From positions 129,119,788-129,183,787 of the forward strand of contig OY744521.1 in NCBI GenBank assembly GCA_963556195.1: a DNA stretch of 64,000 bases, read 5' to 3'. The notes under the pieces were generated by a model. The model searched no databases. It was not told the origin of the DNA and worked only from the letters and a program-made list of their open reading frames with translations. Within the stretch, counting starts at the first letter, position 1. Each line of letters opens with the position of its first letter. Both the position numbers and the translations under genes were made by a program. This DNA is from Sepiola atlantica (Eukaryota; Mollusca; Cephalopoda; Sepiida; Sepiolidae). Below, one piece after another: positions 47,749 to 61,832 of this stretch.

Positions 47749-48693
47749 GTAAGTACATATTTTGTAAAGTGTAATTAAAATAATTCAGTGTTTGCTTTAC
47801 TGTATAAAACAAGTGTTTTATTCAATCAAAAACAATAAATTCTAAACTACAAAAGCAAAATCTACAAAGTAAAACGATCAACTGTAAAGTAAATCAGTTC
47901 AAGTGAAAATGAAAAAAAAGATCAACTTAAAATTCAAAGTGATGTAACAACATTAGTGAACGCTGCATTTGAAATTTACAAAATTAATAAAGTGTGGAAC
48001 ATTAAAAAAAAAATGTAGATGTAAAATTCGAAATTACATTAAAATACAGAAATTTATAATTTAGATTTTAAAAAGTCAAATGAAGTTTTTTCAATTGAAT
48101 TTCAAAATTTTGAACTGAACTTTAAATATTTCAATTTCAATATTATCTTTTCCATTTGAAGTTAGGCTCCCTTCGCGTTGATTTGTAATTTATCATATCG
48201 AGTCGAGATTTTTAATTTTACGTTGAGTCTTTGTAAGTTAAATTCGGTCTAGTTCATTTTTAGTTTAATTTTTAAAACTTGTGAGCCTAAATATAAGTAT
48301 ATCTTTCATTTAGTTGAAATGCTGTCGTATTTACTTGTAATTCCACCCAAGAGTTCTTTTTTTAATTGGATCATGTTCCACTTGGAATAGCCATAAAAGC
48401 TGGATCAATTTCAACGAGAATCAAACTAATTCTTAAACTAAAATTTTTAGTCTTCATTTCTGGTTACTATTTAAGAAATTGCCAAAATTTTAACTGAAAA
48501 TTAAAAAACTTAAATTTCGAATTTAAACAGCATGATATAAAATAAAAACATCAACTAACCTGAGCGATGGTACATCTTAAGAGGTCTTTAAAAAAATACA
48601 AAATAAAATTTGGCATACCTAGAGAAATAGAAAGGAGGGGAAGAGGAGAGGAGAGGAGAAAGGAGAGAGAGCGTGTGTGTTGAGAGAGAGAGT

Positions 48694-48727
<34 letters not shown>

Positions 48728-49186
48728 CAAGGGAGTATTCTACTCCTTCCCTCTCTCTATGAATTAAGCCTTTTTGATTCAAATTTATTTATATTTTAAA
48801 TAAATCCGCAGCGAAATGAAAAAAGAATAAATCAATTCGCCTGAGTGATAGTTCCTTTTTTTTGGGGGGGGGAGGGTGGTGGTGTCTTTTAAAAAAGAAA
48901 ATTTAGCGTCTCTAGAGTTTTGTAAGTTTTAAAGAAAAAATATATTTTCTCTTTGTTGTTTCGTTTTTACATGTTCTTGTTATTTTTAAAACGTTTTTTT
49001 TACGTATTGTTGTTACTTTTAAAAAGTGTAAAATGCAACAACGTTTTCTGTTGTTTTTAATAGAAAAATATATATTTTCACTTTTTTGTTTTATTCATTT
49101 ATAGTTGATTAATAGCATTTGATTTGTTATTGATATGTGAGATAATTCAATTTGATTCAACTCATTTATTTCCATCCTTTTTTCAG

Positions 49187-49210
49187 GCAAAGTTAAAGGT
49201 CCTGATCCCG
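49187..49210 (+). pseudogene. Micro-exon 8 (donor lost): KVKGPDP
   Basis: Counterpart of micro-exon 4 one block earlier (offset 6154), with the same TTAAGT. Confidence 0.6.
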
Positions 49211-50172
49211 TTAAGTACATATTTTGTAAAGTGTAATTAAAATAATTCAGTGTTTGCTTTACTGTATAAAACAAGTGTTTTATTCAATCAAAAACAATAA
49301 ATTCTAAACTACAAAAGCAAAATCTACAAAGTAAAACGATCAACTGTAAAGTAAATGAGTTCAAGTGAAAATGAAAAAAAAGATCAACTTAAAATTCAAA
49401 GTGATGTAACAACATTAGTGAACGCTGCATTTGAAATTTATAAAATTAATAAAGTGTGGAACATTAAACAAAAATGTAGATGTAAAATTCGAAATTACAT
49501 TAAAATACAGAAAATTATAATTAAGATTTTAAAAAGTCAAATGAAGTTTTTTCAATTTAATTTCAAAATTTTCAACGTGAACTTTGAATATTTCAATTTC
49601 AATATTATCTTTTCCATTTGAAGTTAGACTCCCTTCGCGTTGATTTGTTATTTATCATCTCGAGTCGAGCTTTTTAATTTTACGTTGAGCATTTGTAAGT
49701 TAAATTCGGTCTAGTTTCATTTTTAGTTTAACTTTTAAATCTTGTGAGCCTAAATATTAGTATATCTTTCATTTAGTTGAAATACAGTCGTGTTTGCTTG
49801 TAATTCCACAAAAGTGTTCTCTTTTTAATTGGATCATGTTCCACTTGGAATAGCCATAAAAGCTGGATCAATTTCAACGAGAATCAAACTAATTCTTAAA
49901 CTAAAATTTTTAGTCTTCATTTCTGGTTACTATTTAAGAAATTGCCAAAATTTTAACTGAAAATTAAAAAACTTAAATTTCGAATTTAAACAGCATGATA
50001 TAAAATAAAAACATCAACTAACCTGAGCGATGGTACATCTTAAGAGGTCTTTAAAAAAAATACAAAATAAAATTTGGCATACCTAGAGAAATAGAAAGGA
50101 GGGGAAGAGGAGAGGAGAGGAGAAAGGAGAGAGAGCGTGTGTGTTGAGAGAGAGAGTGAGAGAGAGAGAGAT

Positions 50173-50205
<33 letters not shown>

Positions 50206-50661
50206 CAAGGGAGTATTCTACTCCTTCCCTCTCTCTATGAATTAAGCCTTTTTGATTCAAATTTATTTATATTTTAAATAAATCCGCAGCGAAATGAAAA
50301 AAGAATAAATCAATTCGCCTGAGTGATAGTTCCTTTTTTTGGGGGGGAGGGTGGTGGTGTCTTTAAAAAAAAAAAATTTAGCGTCTCTAGAGTTTTGTAA
50401 GTTTTAAAGAAAAAATATATTTTCTCTTTGTTGTTTCGTTTTTACATGTTCTTGTTATTTTTAAAACGTTTTTTTTACGTATTGTTGTTACTTTTAAAAA
50501 GTGTAAAATGCAACAACGTTTTCTGTTGTTTTTAATAGAAAAATATATATTTTCACTTTTTTGTTTTATTCATTTATAGTTGATTAATAGCATTTGATTT
50601 GTTATTGATATGTGAGATAATTCAATTTGATTCAACTCATTTATTTCCATCCTTTTTTCAG

Positions 50662-50685
50662 GCAAAGTTAAAGGTCCTGATCCCG
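50662..50685 (+). pseudogene. Micro-exon 9 (donor lost): KVKGPDP
   Basis: Counterpart of micro-exon 5 (offset 6156), with the same TTAAGT. Confidence 0.6.
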
Positions 50686-51639
50686 TTAAGTACATATTTT
50701 GTAAAGTGTAATTAAAATAATTCAGTGTTTGCTTTACTGTATAAAACAAGTGTTTTATTCAATCAAAAACAATAAATTCTAAACTACAAAAGCAAAATCT
50801 ACAAAGTAAAACGATCAACTGTAAAGTAAATCAGTTCAAGTGAAAATGAAAAAAAAGATCAACTTAAAATTCAAAGTGATGTAACAACATTAGTGAACGC
50901 TGCATTTGAAATTTATAAAATTAATAAAGTGTGGAACATTAAACAAAAATGTAGATGTAAAATTCGAAATTACATTAAAATACAGAAAATTATAATTAAG
51001 ATTTTAAAAAGTCAAATGAAGTTTTTTCAATTTAATTTCAAAATTTTCAACGTGAACTTTGAATATTTCAATTTCAATATTATCTTTTCCATTTGAAGTT
51101 AGACTCCCTTCGCGTTGATTTGTTATTTATCATCTCGAGTCGAGCTTTTTAATTTTACGTTGAGCATTTGTAAGTTAAATTCGGTCTAGTTTCATTTTTA
51201 GTTTAACTTTTAAATCTTGTGAGCCTAAATATTAGTATATCTTTCATTTAGTTGAAATACAGTCGTGTTTGCTTGTAATTCCACAAAAGTGTTCTCTTTT
51301 TAATTGGATCATGTTCCACTTGGAATAGCCATAAAAGCTGGATCAATTTCAACGAGAATCAAACTAATTCTTAAACTAAAATTTTTAGTCTTCATTTCTG
51401 GTTACTATTTAAGAAATTGCCAAAATTTTAACTGAAAATTTAAAAACTTAAATTTCGAATTTAAACAGCATGATATAAAATAAAAACATCAACTAACCTG
51501 AGCGATGGTACATCTTAAGAGGTCTTTAAAAAAAATACAAAATAAAATTTGGCATACCTAGAGAAATAGAAAGGAGGGGAAGAGGAGTGGAGAGGAGAAA
51601 GGAGAGAGAGCGTGTGTGTTGAGAGAGAGAGTGAGAGAG

Positions 51640-51680
<41 letters not shown>

Positions 51681-52135
51681 CAAGGGAGTATTCTACTCCT
51701 TCCCTCTCTCTATGAATTAAGCCTTTTTGATTCAAATTTATTTATATTTTAAATAAATCCGCAGCGAAATGAAAAAAGAATAAATCAATTCGCCTGAGTG
51801 ATAGTTCCTTTTTTTGGGGGGGAGGGTGGTGGTGTCTTTAAAAAAAAAAATTTAGCGTCTCTAGAGTTTTGTAAGTTTTAAAGAAAAAATATATTTTCTC
51901 TTTGTTGTTTCGTTTTTACATGTTCTTGTTATTTTTAAAACGTTTTTTTTACGTATTGTTGTTACTTTTAAAAAGTGTAAAATGCAACAACGTTTTCTGT
52001 TGTTTTTAATAGAAAAATATATATTTTCACTTTTTTGTTTTATTCATTTATAGTTGATTAATAGCATTTGATTTGTTATTGATATGTGAGATAATTCAAT
52101 TTGATTCAACTCATTTATTTCCATCCTTTTTTCAG

Positions 52136-52159
52136 GCAAAGTTAAAGGTCCTGATCCCG
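52136..52159 (+). pseudogene. Micro-exon 10 (donor lost): KVKGPDP
   Basis: Counterpart of micro-exon 6 (offset 6156), with the same TTAAGT. Confidence 0.6.
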
Positions 52160-53881
52160 TTAAGTACATATTTTGTAAAGTGTAATTAAAATAATTCAGT
52201 GTTTGCTTTACTGTATAAAACAAGTGTTTTATTCAATCAAAAACAATAAATTCTAAACTACAAAAGCAAAATCTACAAAGTAAAACGATCAACTGTAAAG
52301 TAAATCAGTTCAAGTGAAAATGAAAAAAAAGATCAACTTAAAATTCAAAGTGATGTAACAACATTAGTGAACGCTGCATTTGAAATTTATAAAATTAATA
52401 AAGTGTGGAACATTAAAAAAAAATGTAGATGTAAAATTCGAAATTACATTAAAATACAGAAAATTATAATTAAGATTTTAAAAAGTCAAATGAAGTTTTT
52501 TCAATTTAATTTGAAAATTTTCAACGTGAACTTTGAATATTTCAATTTCAATATTATCTTTTCCATTTGAAGTTAGACTCCCTTCGCGTTGATTTGTTAT
52601 TTATCATCTCGAGTCGAGCTTTTTAATTTTACGTTGAGCATTTGTAAGTTAAATTCGGTCTAGTTTCATTTTTAGTTTAACTTTTAAATCTTGTGAGCCT
52701 AAATATTAGTATATCTTTCATTTAGTTGAAATACAGTCGTGTTTGCTTGTAATTCCACAAAAGTGTTCTCTTTTTAATTGGATCATGTTCCACTTGGAAT
52801 AGCCATAAAAGCTGGATCAATTTCAACGAGAATCAAACTAATTCTTGAACAAACATTTTTAGTCTTCATTTCTGGTTACTATTTAAGAAATTGCAAAAAT
52901 TTGAACTGAAAATTAAAAAACTTAAATTTCGAATTGAAACAGCATGATGTAAAATAAAAACATCAACTCGCCTGAGCGATGGTACATCTTAAGAGGTCTT
53001 TAAAAAAAATACAAAATAAAATTTAGCGTACCTAGAGAAATAGAGGGGAAAGGAAGAAGAGAGGAGAGGAGAAAGGAGAGAGAGTGCGTGTGTGTTGAGA
53101 GAGAGAAAGAGAGAGTGAGAGAGAGAGAGAAGGGAGTATTCTACTCCTTCTCTCTCTCTATGAATAAAACCTTTTAGATTCAAATTTATTTATATTTTAA
53201 ATAAGACCGAGGAGAAATGAAAAAAAATTAAATAAACTCGCCTGAGTGATGGTTCATTTTTTTTTTTTGGGGGGGGGGGCGTGTCTTTTAAAAATGAAAA
53301 TTTAGCGTGTTTAGAGTTTTGTTAGTTTTAAAGAAAAAATATGTTTACTCTTTGTTGTTTCGTTTTTACATATTCTTGTTATTTTTAAAACGTTTTTACG
53401 TATTCTTGTTATTTTAAAAAAGTTTTTACGTATTCTTGTTATTTTTAAAAGGTTTTTAGGCATTCTTGTTATTTTTAAAAAGTGTTTACGTATTCTTGTT
53501 ATTTAAAAACCGTTTTTACGTCTTCTTGTTATTTAAAAACCGTTTTTACGTATTCCTGTTATATAAAAGAAGTTTTTACGTATTCTTGCTATTTTTAAAA
53601 AGTTTTTGCGTATTCTTGTTATTTAAAAGAAGTTTTTACGTATGCTTGCTATTTTTAAAAAGTTTTTGCGTATTCTTGTTAATTTTTAAAACGGTTTTAC
53701 GTATTCTTGTTACTTTTAAAAAGTGAAAATTCAACAGCTGTTACTGTTGTTTTTAATAAAAAATGTATATTTTCACTTTTTTGTTTTATGCATTAATAGT
53801 TGATTAATAGCATTTGATTTGTTATTGATATGTGAAACAATTCAATTTGATTCAACTCATTTATTTCCATCCTTTTTTCAG

Positions 53882-53905
53882 GCAAAGTTAAAGTTCCTGA
53901 TCCCG
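53882..53905 (+). CDS. Micro-exon 11 (intact): KVKVPDP
   Basis: Counterpart of micro-exon 7 (offset 6157). Both splice sites are consensus. Confidence 0.65.
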
Positions 53906-54851
53906 GTAAGTACATATTTTGTAAAGTGTAATTAAAATAATTCAGTGTTTGCTTTACTGTATAAAACAAGTGTTTTATTCAATCAAAAACAATAAATTCT
54001 AAACTACAAAAGCAAAATCTACAAAGTAAAACGATCAACTGTAAAGTAAATCAGTTCAAGTGAAAATGAAAAAAAAGATCAACTTAAAATTCAAAGTGAT
54101 GTAACAACATTAGTGAACGCTGCATTTGAAATTTACAAAATTAATAAAGTGTGGAACATTAAAAAAAAAATGTAGATGTAAAATTCGAAATTACATTAAA
54201 ATACAGAAATTTATAATTTAGATTTTAAAAAGTCAAATGAAGTTTTTTCAATTGAATTTCAAAATTTTGAACTGAACTTTAAATATTTCAATTTCAATAT
54301 TATCTTTTCCATTTGAAGTTAGGCTCCCTTCGCGTTGATTTGTAATTTATCATATCGAGTCGAGATTTTTAATTTTACGTTGAGTCTTTGTAAGTTAAAT
54401 TCGGTCTAGTTCATTTTTAGTTTAATTTTTAAAACTTGTGAGCCTAAATATAAGTATATCTTTCATTTAGTTGAAATGCTGTCGTATTTACTTGTAATTC
54501 CACCCAAGAGTTCTTTTTTTAATTGGATCATGTTCCACTTGGAATAGCCATAAAAGCTGGATCAATTTCAACGAGAATCAAACTAATTCTTAAACTAAAA
54601 TTTTTAGTCTTCATTTCTGGTTACTATTTAAGAAATTGCCAAAATTTTAACTGAAAATTAAAAAACTTAAATTTCGAATTTAAACAGCATGATATAAAAT
54701 AAAAACATCAACTAACCTGAGCGATGGTACATCTCAAGAGGTCTTTTCAAAAATTACAAAATAAAATTTGGCATACCTAGAGAAATAGAAAGGAGGGGAA
54801 GAGGAGAGGAGAGGAGAAAGGAGAGAGAGCGTGTGTGTTGAGAGAGAGAGT

Positions 54852-54911
<60 letters not shown>

Positions 54912-55365
54912 AGGGAGTATTCTACTCCTTCCCTCTCTCTATGAATTATACCTTTTTGATTCAAATTTATTTATATTTTAAATAAATCCGCAGCGAAATG
55001 AAAAAAGAATAAATCAATTCGCCTGAGTGATAGTTCCTTTTTTTTGGGGGGAGGGTGGTGGTGTCTTTTAAAAAAGAAAATTTAGCGTCTCTAGAGTTTT
55101 GTAAGTTTTAAAGAAAAAATATATTTTCTCTTTGTTGTTTCGTTTTTACATGTTCTTGTTATTTTTAAAACGTTTTTTTTACGTATTGTTGTTACTTTTA
55201 AAAAGTGTAAAATGCAACAACGTTTTCTGTTGTTTTTAATAGAAAAATATATATTTTCACTTTTTTGTTTTATTCATTTATAGTTAGTTAATAGCATTTG
55301 ATTTGTTATTGATATGTGAGATAATTCAATTTGATTCAACTCATTTATTTCCATCCTTTTTTCAG

Positions 55366-55389
55366 GCAAAGTTAAAGGTCCTGATCCCG
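55366..55389 (+). CDS. Micro-exon 12 (intact): KVKGPDP
   Basis: A short unit with an intact GTAAGT, unlike the matching positions 4 and 8. An intact donor therefore does not depend on the long minisatellite. Confidence 0.65.
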
Positions 55390-56346
55390 GTAAGTACATA
55401 TTTTGTAAAGTGTAATTAAAATAATTCAGTGTTTGCTTTACTGTATAAAACAAGTGTTTTATTCAATCAAAAACAATAAATTCTAAACTACAAAAGCAAA
55501 ATCTACAAAGTAAAACGATCAACTGTAAAGTAAATCAGTTCAAGTGAAAATGAAAAAAAAGATCAACTTAAAATTCAAAGTGATGTAACAACATTAGTGA
55601 ACGCTGCATTTGAAATTTACAAAATTAATAAAGTGTGGAACATTAAAAAAAAATGTAGATGTAAAATTCGAAATTACATTAAAATACAGAAATTTATAAT
55701 TTAGATTTTAAAAAGTCAAATGAAGTTTTTTCAATTGAATTTCAAAATTTTGAACTGAACTTTAAATATTTCAATTTCAATATTATCTTTTCCATTTGAA
55801 GTTAGGCTCCCTTCGCGTTGATTTGTTATTTATCATATCGAGTCGAGATTTTTAATTTTACGTTGAGTCTTTGTAAGTTAAATTCGGTCTAGTTCATTTT
55901 TAGTTTAATTTTTAAAACTTGTGAGCCTAAATATAAGTATATCTTTCATTTAGTTGAAATGCTGTCGTATTTACTTGTAATTCCACCCAAGAGTTCTTTT
56001 TTTAATTGGATCATGTTCCACTTGGAATAGCCATAAAAGCTGGATCAATTTCAACGAGAATCAAACTAATTCTTAAACTAAAATTTTTAGTCTTCATTTC
56101 TGGTTACTATTTAAGAAATTGCCAAAATTTTAACTGAAAATTAAAAAACTTAAATTTCGAATTTAAACAGCATGATATAAAATAAAAACATCAACTAACC
56201 TGAGCGATGGTACATCTTAAGAGGTCTTTTAAAAAAATACAAAATAAAATTTGGCATACCTAGAGAAAATAGAAAGGAGGGGAAGAGGAGAGGAGAGGTA
56301 AAAGGAGAGAGAGCGTGTGTGTTGAGAGAGAGTGAGAGAGAGAGAT

Positions 56347-56381
<35 letters not shown>

Positions 56382-56836
56382 CAAGGGAGTATACTACTCC
56401 TTCCCTCTCTCTATGAATTAAGCCTTTTTGATTCAAATTTATTTATATTTTAAATAAATCCGCAGCGAAATGAAAAAAGAATAAATCAATTCGCCTGAGT
56501 GATAGTTATTTTTTTTTGGGGGGAGGGTGGTGGTGTCTTTTAAAAAAGAAAATTTAGCGTCTCTAGAGTTTTGTAAGTTTTAAAGAAAAAAATATTTTCT
56601 CTTTGTTGTTTCGTTTTTACATGTTCTTGTTATTTTTAAAACGTTTTTTTTACGTATTGTTGTTACTTTTAAAAAGTGTAAAATGCAACAACGTTTTCTG
56701 TTGTTTTTAATAGAAAAATATATATTTTCACTTTTTTGTTTTATTCATTTATAGTTGATTAATAGCATTTGATTTGTTATTGATATGTGAGATAATTCAA
56801 TTTGATTCAACTCATTTATTTCCATCCTTTTTTCAG

Positions 56837-56860
56837 GCAAAGTTAAAGGTCCTGATCCCG
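56837..56860 (+). CDS. Micro-exon 13 (intact): KVKGPDP
   Basis: A short unit with an intact donor. The downstream TTTTGTAAAG found in other units is TTTGGTAAAG here. Confidence 0.65.
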
Positions 56861-57828
56861 GTAAGTACATATTTGGTAAAGTGTAATTAAAATAATTCAG
56901 TGTTTGCTTTACTGTATAAAACAAGTGTTTTATTCAATCAAAAACAATAAATTCTAAACTACAAAAGCAAAATCTACAAAGTAAAACGATCAACTGTAAA
57001 GTAAATCAGTTCAAGTGAAAATGAAAAAAAAGATCAACTTAAAATTCAAAGTGATGTAACAACATTAATGAACGCTGCATTTGAAATTTACAAAATTAAT
57101 AAAGTGTGGAACATTAAAAAAAAAATGTAGATGTAAAATTCGAAATTACATTAAAATACAGAAATTTATAATTTAAATTTTAAAAAGTCAAATGAAGTTT
57201 TTTCAATTGAATTTCAAAATTTTGAACTGAACTTTAAATATTTCAATTTCAATATTATCTTTTCCATTTGAAGTTAGGCTCCCTTCGCGTTGATTTGTTT
57301 TTTATCATATCGAGTCGAGATTTTTAATTTTACGTTGAGTCTTTGTAAGTTAAATTCGGTCTAGTTCATTTTTAGTTGAATTTTTAAAACTTGTGAGCCT
57401 AAATATAAGTATATCTTTCATTTAGTTGAAATGCTGTCGTATTTACTTGTAATTCCACATAAGAGTTCTTTTTTTAATTGGATCATGTTCAACTTGGAAT
57501 AGCCATAAAAGCTGGATCAATTTCAACGAGAATCAAACTAATTCTTAAACTAAAATTTTTAGTCTTCATTTCTGGTTACTATTTAAGAAATTGCCAAAAT
57601 TTGAACTGAAAATTAAAAAACTTAAATTTCGAATTTAAACAGCATGATATAAAATAAAAACATCAACTAACCTGAGCGATGGTACATCTTAAGAGGTCTT
57701 TTAAAAAAATACAAAATAAAATTTGGCATACCTAGAGAAATAGAAAGGAGGGGAAGAGGAGAGGAGAGGAGAAAGGAGAGAGAGCGTGTGTGTTGAGAGA
57801 GAGAGAGTGAGAGAGATAGAGAGAGATA

Positions 57829-57862
<34 letters not shown>

Positions 57863-58318
57863 CAAGGGAGTATTCTACTCCTTCCCTCTCTCTATGAATT
57901 AAGCCTTTTTGATTCAAATTTATTTATATTTTAAAAAAATCCGCAGCGAAATGAAAAAAGAATAAATCAATTCGCCTGAGTGATAGTTCCTTTTTTTGGG
58001 GGGGAGGGTGGTGGTGTCTTTTAAAAAAGAAAATTTAGCGTCTCTAGAGTTTTGTAAGTTTTAAAGAAAAAATATATTTTCTCTTTGTTGTTTCGTTTTT
58101 ACATGTTCTTGTTATTTTTAAAACGTTTTTTTTACGTATTGTTGTTACTTTTAAAAAGTGTAAAATGCAACAACGTTTTCTGTTGTTTTTAATAGAAAAA
58201 TATATATTTTCACTTTTTTGTTTTATTCATTTATAGTTGATTAATAGCATTTGATTTGTTATTGATATGTGAGATAATTCAATTTGATTCAACTCATTTA
58301 TTTCAATCCTTTTTTGAG

Positions 58319-58342
58319 GCAAAGTTAAAGGTCCTGATCCCG
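58319..58342 (+). pseudogene. Micro-exon 14 (acceptor and donor lost): KVKGPDP
   Basis: The acceptor CAG has become GAG and the donor is TTAAGT. This is the most degraded copy in the window. Confidence 0.65.
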
Positions 58343-60061
58343 TTAAGTACATATTTTGTAAAGTGTAATTAAAATAATTCAGTGTTTGCTTTACTGTATA
58401 AAACAAGTGTTTTATTCAATCAAAAACAATAAATTCTAAACTACAAAAGCAAAATCTACAAAGTAAAACGATCAACTGTAAAGTAAATGAGTTCAAGTGA
58501 AAATGAAAAAAAAGATCAACTTAAAATTCAAAGTGATGTAACAACATTAGTGAACGCTGCATTTGAAATTTACAAAATTAATAAAGTGTGGAACATTAAA
58601 CAAAAATGTAGATGTAAAATTCGAAATTACATTAAAATACAGAAAATTATAATTAAGATTTTAAAAAGTCAAATGAAGTTTTTTCAATTTAATTTGAAAA
58701 TTTTCAACGTGAACTTTGAATATTTCAATTTCAATATTATCTTTTCCATTTGAAGTTAGGCTCCCTTCGCGTTGATTTGTTATTTATCATATCGAGTCGA
58801 GATTTTTAATTTTACGTTGAGTCTTTGTAAGTTAAATTCGGTCTAGTTCATTTTTAGTTTAATTTTTAAAACTTGTGAGCCTAAATATAAGTATATCTTT
58901 CATTTAGTTGAAATACAGTCGTGTTTGCTTGTAATTCCACAAAAGTGTTCTCTTTTTAATTGGATCATGTTCCACTTGGAATAGCCATAAAAGCTGGATC
59001 AATTTCAACGAGAATCAAACTAATTCTTGAACAAACATTTTTAGTCTTCATTTCTGGTTACTATTTAAGAAATTGCAAAAATTTGAACTGAAAATTAAAA
59101 AACTTAAATTTCGAATTGAAACAGCATGATGTAAAATAAAAACATCAACTCGCCTGAGCGATGGTACATCTTAAGAGGTCTTTAAAAAAAATACAAAATA
59201 AAATTTAGCGTACCTAGAGAAATAGAGGGGAAAGGAAGAAGAGAGGAGAGGAGAAAGGAGAGAGTGCGTGTGTGTTGAGAGAGAGAAGGGAGAGTGAGAG
59301 AGAGAAGGGAGTATTCTACTCCTTCTCTCTCTCTATGAATAAAACCTTTTAGATTCAAATTTATTTATATCTTAAATAAGACCGTAGAGAAATGAAAAAA
59401 GAATAAATAAACTCGCCTGAGTGATGGTTCATCTTTTTTTTTGGGGGGGGAGGGTGGTGGTGTCTTTTAAAAAAGAAAATTTAGCGTGTTTAGAGTTTTG
59501 TTAGTTTTAAAGAAAAAATATGTTTACTCTTTGTTGTTTCGTTTTTACATATTATTGTTATTTTTAAAACGTTTTTACGTATTCTTGTTATTTTAAAAAA
59601 GTTTTTACGTATTCTTGTTATTTTTAAAAGGTTTTTAGGCATTCTTGTTATTTTTAAAAAGTGTTTACGTATTCTTGTTATTTAAAAACCGTTTTTACGT
59701 CTTCTTGTTATTTAAAAACCGTTTTTACGTATTCCTGTTATATAAAAGAAGTTTTTACGTATTCTTGCTATTTTTAAAAAGTTTTTGCGTATTCTTGTTA
59801 TTTAAAAGAAGTTTTTACGTATGCTTGCTATTTTAAAAAAGTTTTTGCGTATTCTTGTTAATTTTTAAAACGGTTTTACGTATTCTTGTTACTTTTAAAA
59901 AGTGAAAATTCAACAGCTGTTACTGTTGTTTTTAATAAAAAATATATATTTTCACTTTTTTGTTTTATTCATTTATAGTTGATTAATAGCATTTGATTTG
60001 TTATTGATATGTGAGATAATTCAATTTGATTCAACTCATTTATTTCCATCCTTATTTTCAG

Positions 60062-60085
60062 GCAAAGTTACTGTGGCTGATCCCG
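60062..60085 (+). CDS. Micro-exon 15 (intact): KVTVADP
   Basis: Acceptor CCTTATTTTCAG, donor GTAAGTACAT. Codons 3-5 are ACT GTG GCT instead of AAA GGT CCT, so Lys-Gly-Pro becomes Thr-Val-Ala. It is the first of three copies of this variant at the right end. Confidence 0.65.
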
Positions 60086-61808
60086 GTAAGTACATATTTT
60101 GTAAAGTGTAAATAAAATAATTCAGTGTTCGCTTTACTGTATAAAACAAGTGTTTTATTCAATCAAAAACAATAAATTCTAAACTACAAAAGCAAAATCT
60201 ACAAAGTAAAACAATCAACTGTAAAGTAAATCAGTTCAAGTGAAAATGAAAAAAAAGATCAACTTAAAATTCAAAGTGATGTAACAACATTAGTGAACGC
60301 TGCATTTGAAATTTACAAAATTAATAAAGTGTGGAAAGTTAAACAAAAAAATGTAGATGTAAAATTCGAAATTACATTAAAATACAGAAATTTATAATTT
60401 AGATTTTAAAAAGTCAAATGAAGTTTTTTCAATTGAATTTCAAAATTTTGAACTGAACTTTAAATATTTCAATTTCAATATTATCTTTTCCATTTGAAGT
60501 TAGGCTCCCTTCGCGTTGATTTGTTATTTATCATATCGAGTCGAGATTTTTAATTTTACGTTGAGTCTTTGTAAGTTAAATTCGGTCTAGTTCATTTTTA
60601 GTTTAATTTTTAAAACTTGTGAGCCTAAATATAAGTATATCTTTCATTTAGTTGAAATACAGTCGTGTTTGCTTGTAATTCCACAAAAGTGTTCTCTTTT
60701 TAATTGGATCATGTTCCACTTGGAATAGCCATAAAAGCTGGATCAATTTCAACGAGAATCAAACTAATTCTTGAACAAACATTTTTAGTCTTCATTTCTG
60801 GTTACTATTTAAGAAATTGCAAAAATTTGAACTGAAAATTAAAAAACTTAAATTTCGAATTGAAACAGCATGATGTAAAATAAAAACATCAACTCGCCTG
60901 AGCGATGGTACATCTTAAGAGGTCTTTAAAAAAAATACAAAATAAAATTTAGCGTACCTAGAGAAATAGAGGGGAAAGGAAGAAGAGAGGAGAGGAGAAA
61001 GGAGAGAGTGCGTGTGTGTTGAGAGAGAGAGAGAGAGAGAGAGTGAGAGAGAGAGAAGGGAGTATTCTACTCCTTCTCTCTCTCTATGAATAAAACCTTT
61101 TAGATTCAAATTTATTTATATCTTAAATAAGACCGTAGAGAAATGAAAAAAGAATAAATAAACTCGCCTGAGTGATGGTTCATTTTTTTTTTTTGGGGGG
61201 GGGGGCGTGTCTTTTAAAAAAGAAAATTTAGCGTGTTTAGAGTTTTGTTAGTTTTAAAGAAAAAATATGTTTACTCTTTGTTGTTTCGTTTTTACATATT
61301 ATTGTTATTTTTAAAACGTTTTTACGTATTCTTGTTATTTTAAAAAAGTTTTTACGTATTCTTGTTATTTTTAAAAGGTTTTTAGGCATTCTTGTTATTT
61401 TTAAAAAGTGTTTACGTATTCTTGTTATTTAAAAACCGTTTTTACGTCTTCTTGTTATTTAAAAACCGTTTTTACGTATTCCTGTTATATAAAAGAAGTT
61501 TTTACGTATTCTTGCTATTTTTAAAAAGTTTTTGCGTATTCTTGTTATTTAAAAGAAGTTTTTACGTATGCTTGCTATTTTAAAAAAGTTTTTGCGTATT
61601 TTTGTTAATTTTTAAAACGGTTTTACGTATTCTTGTTACTTTTAAAAAGTGAAAATTCAACAGCTGTTACTGTTGTTTTTAATAAAAAATGTATATTTTC
61701 ACTTTTTTGTTTTATGCATTAATAGTTGATTAATAGCATTTGATTTGTTATTGATATGTGAAACAATTCAATTTGATTCAACTCATTTATTTCCATCCTT
61801 ATTTTCAG

Positions 61809-61832
61809 GCAAAGTTACTGTGGCTGATCCCG
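61809..61832 (+). CDS. Micro-exon 16 (intact): KVTVADP
   Basis: Same variant and splice sites as micro-exon 15, 1747 bp further on. Confidence 0.65.
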
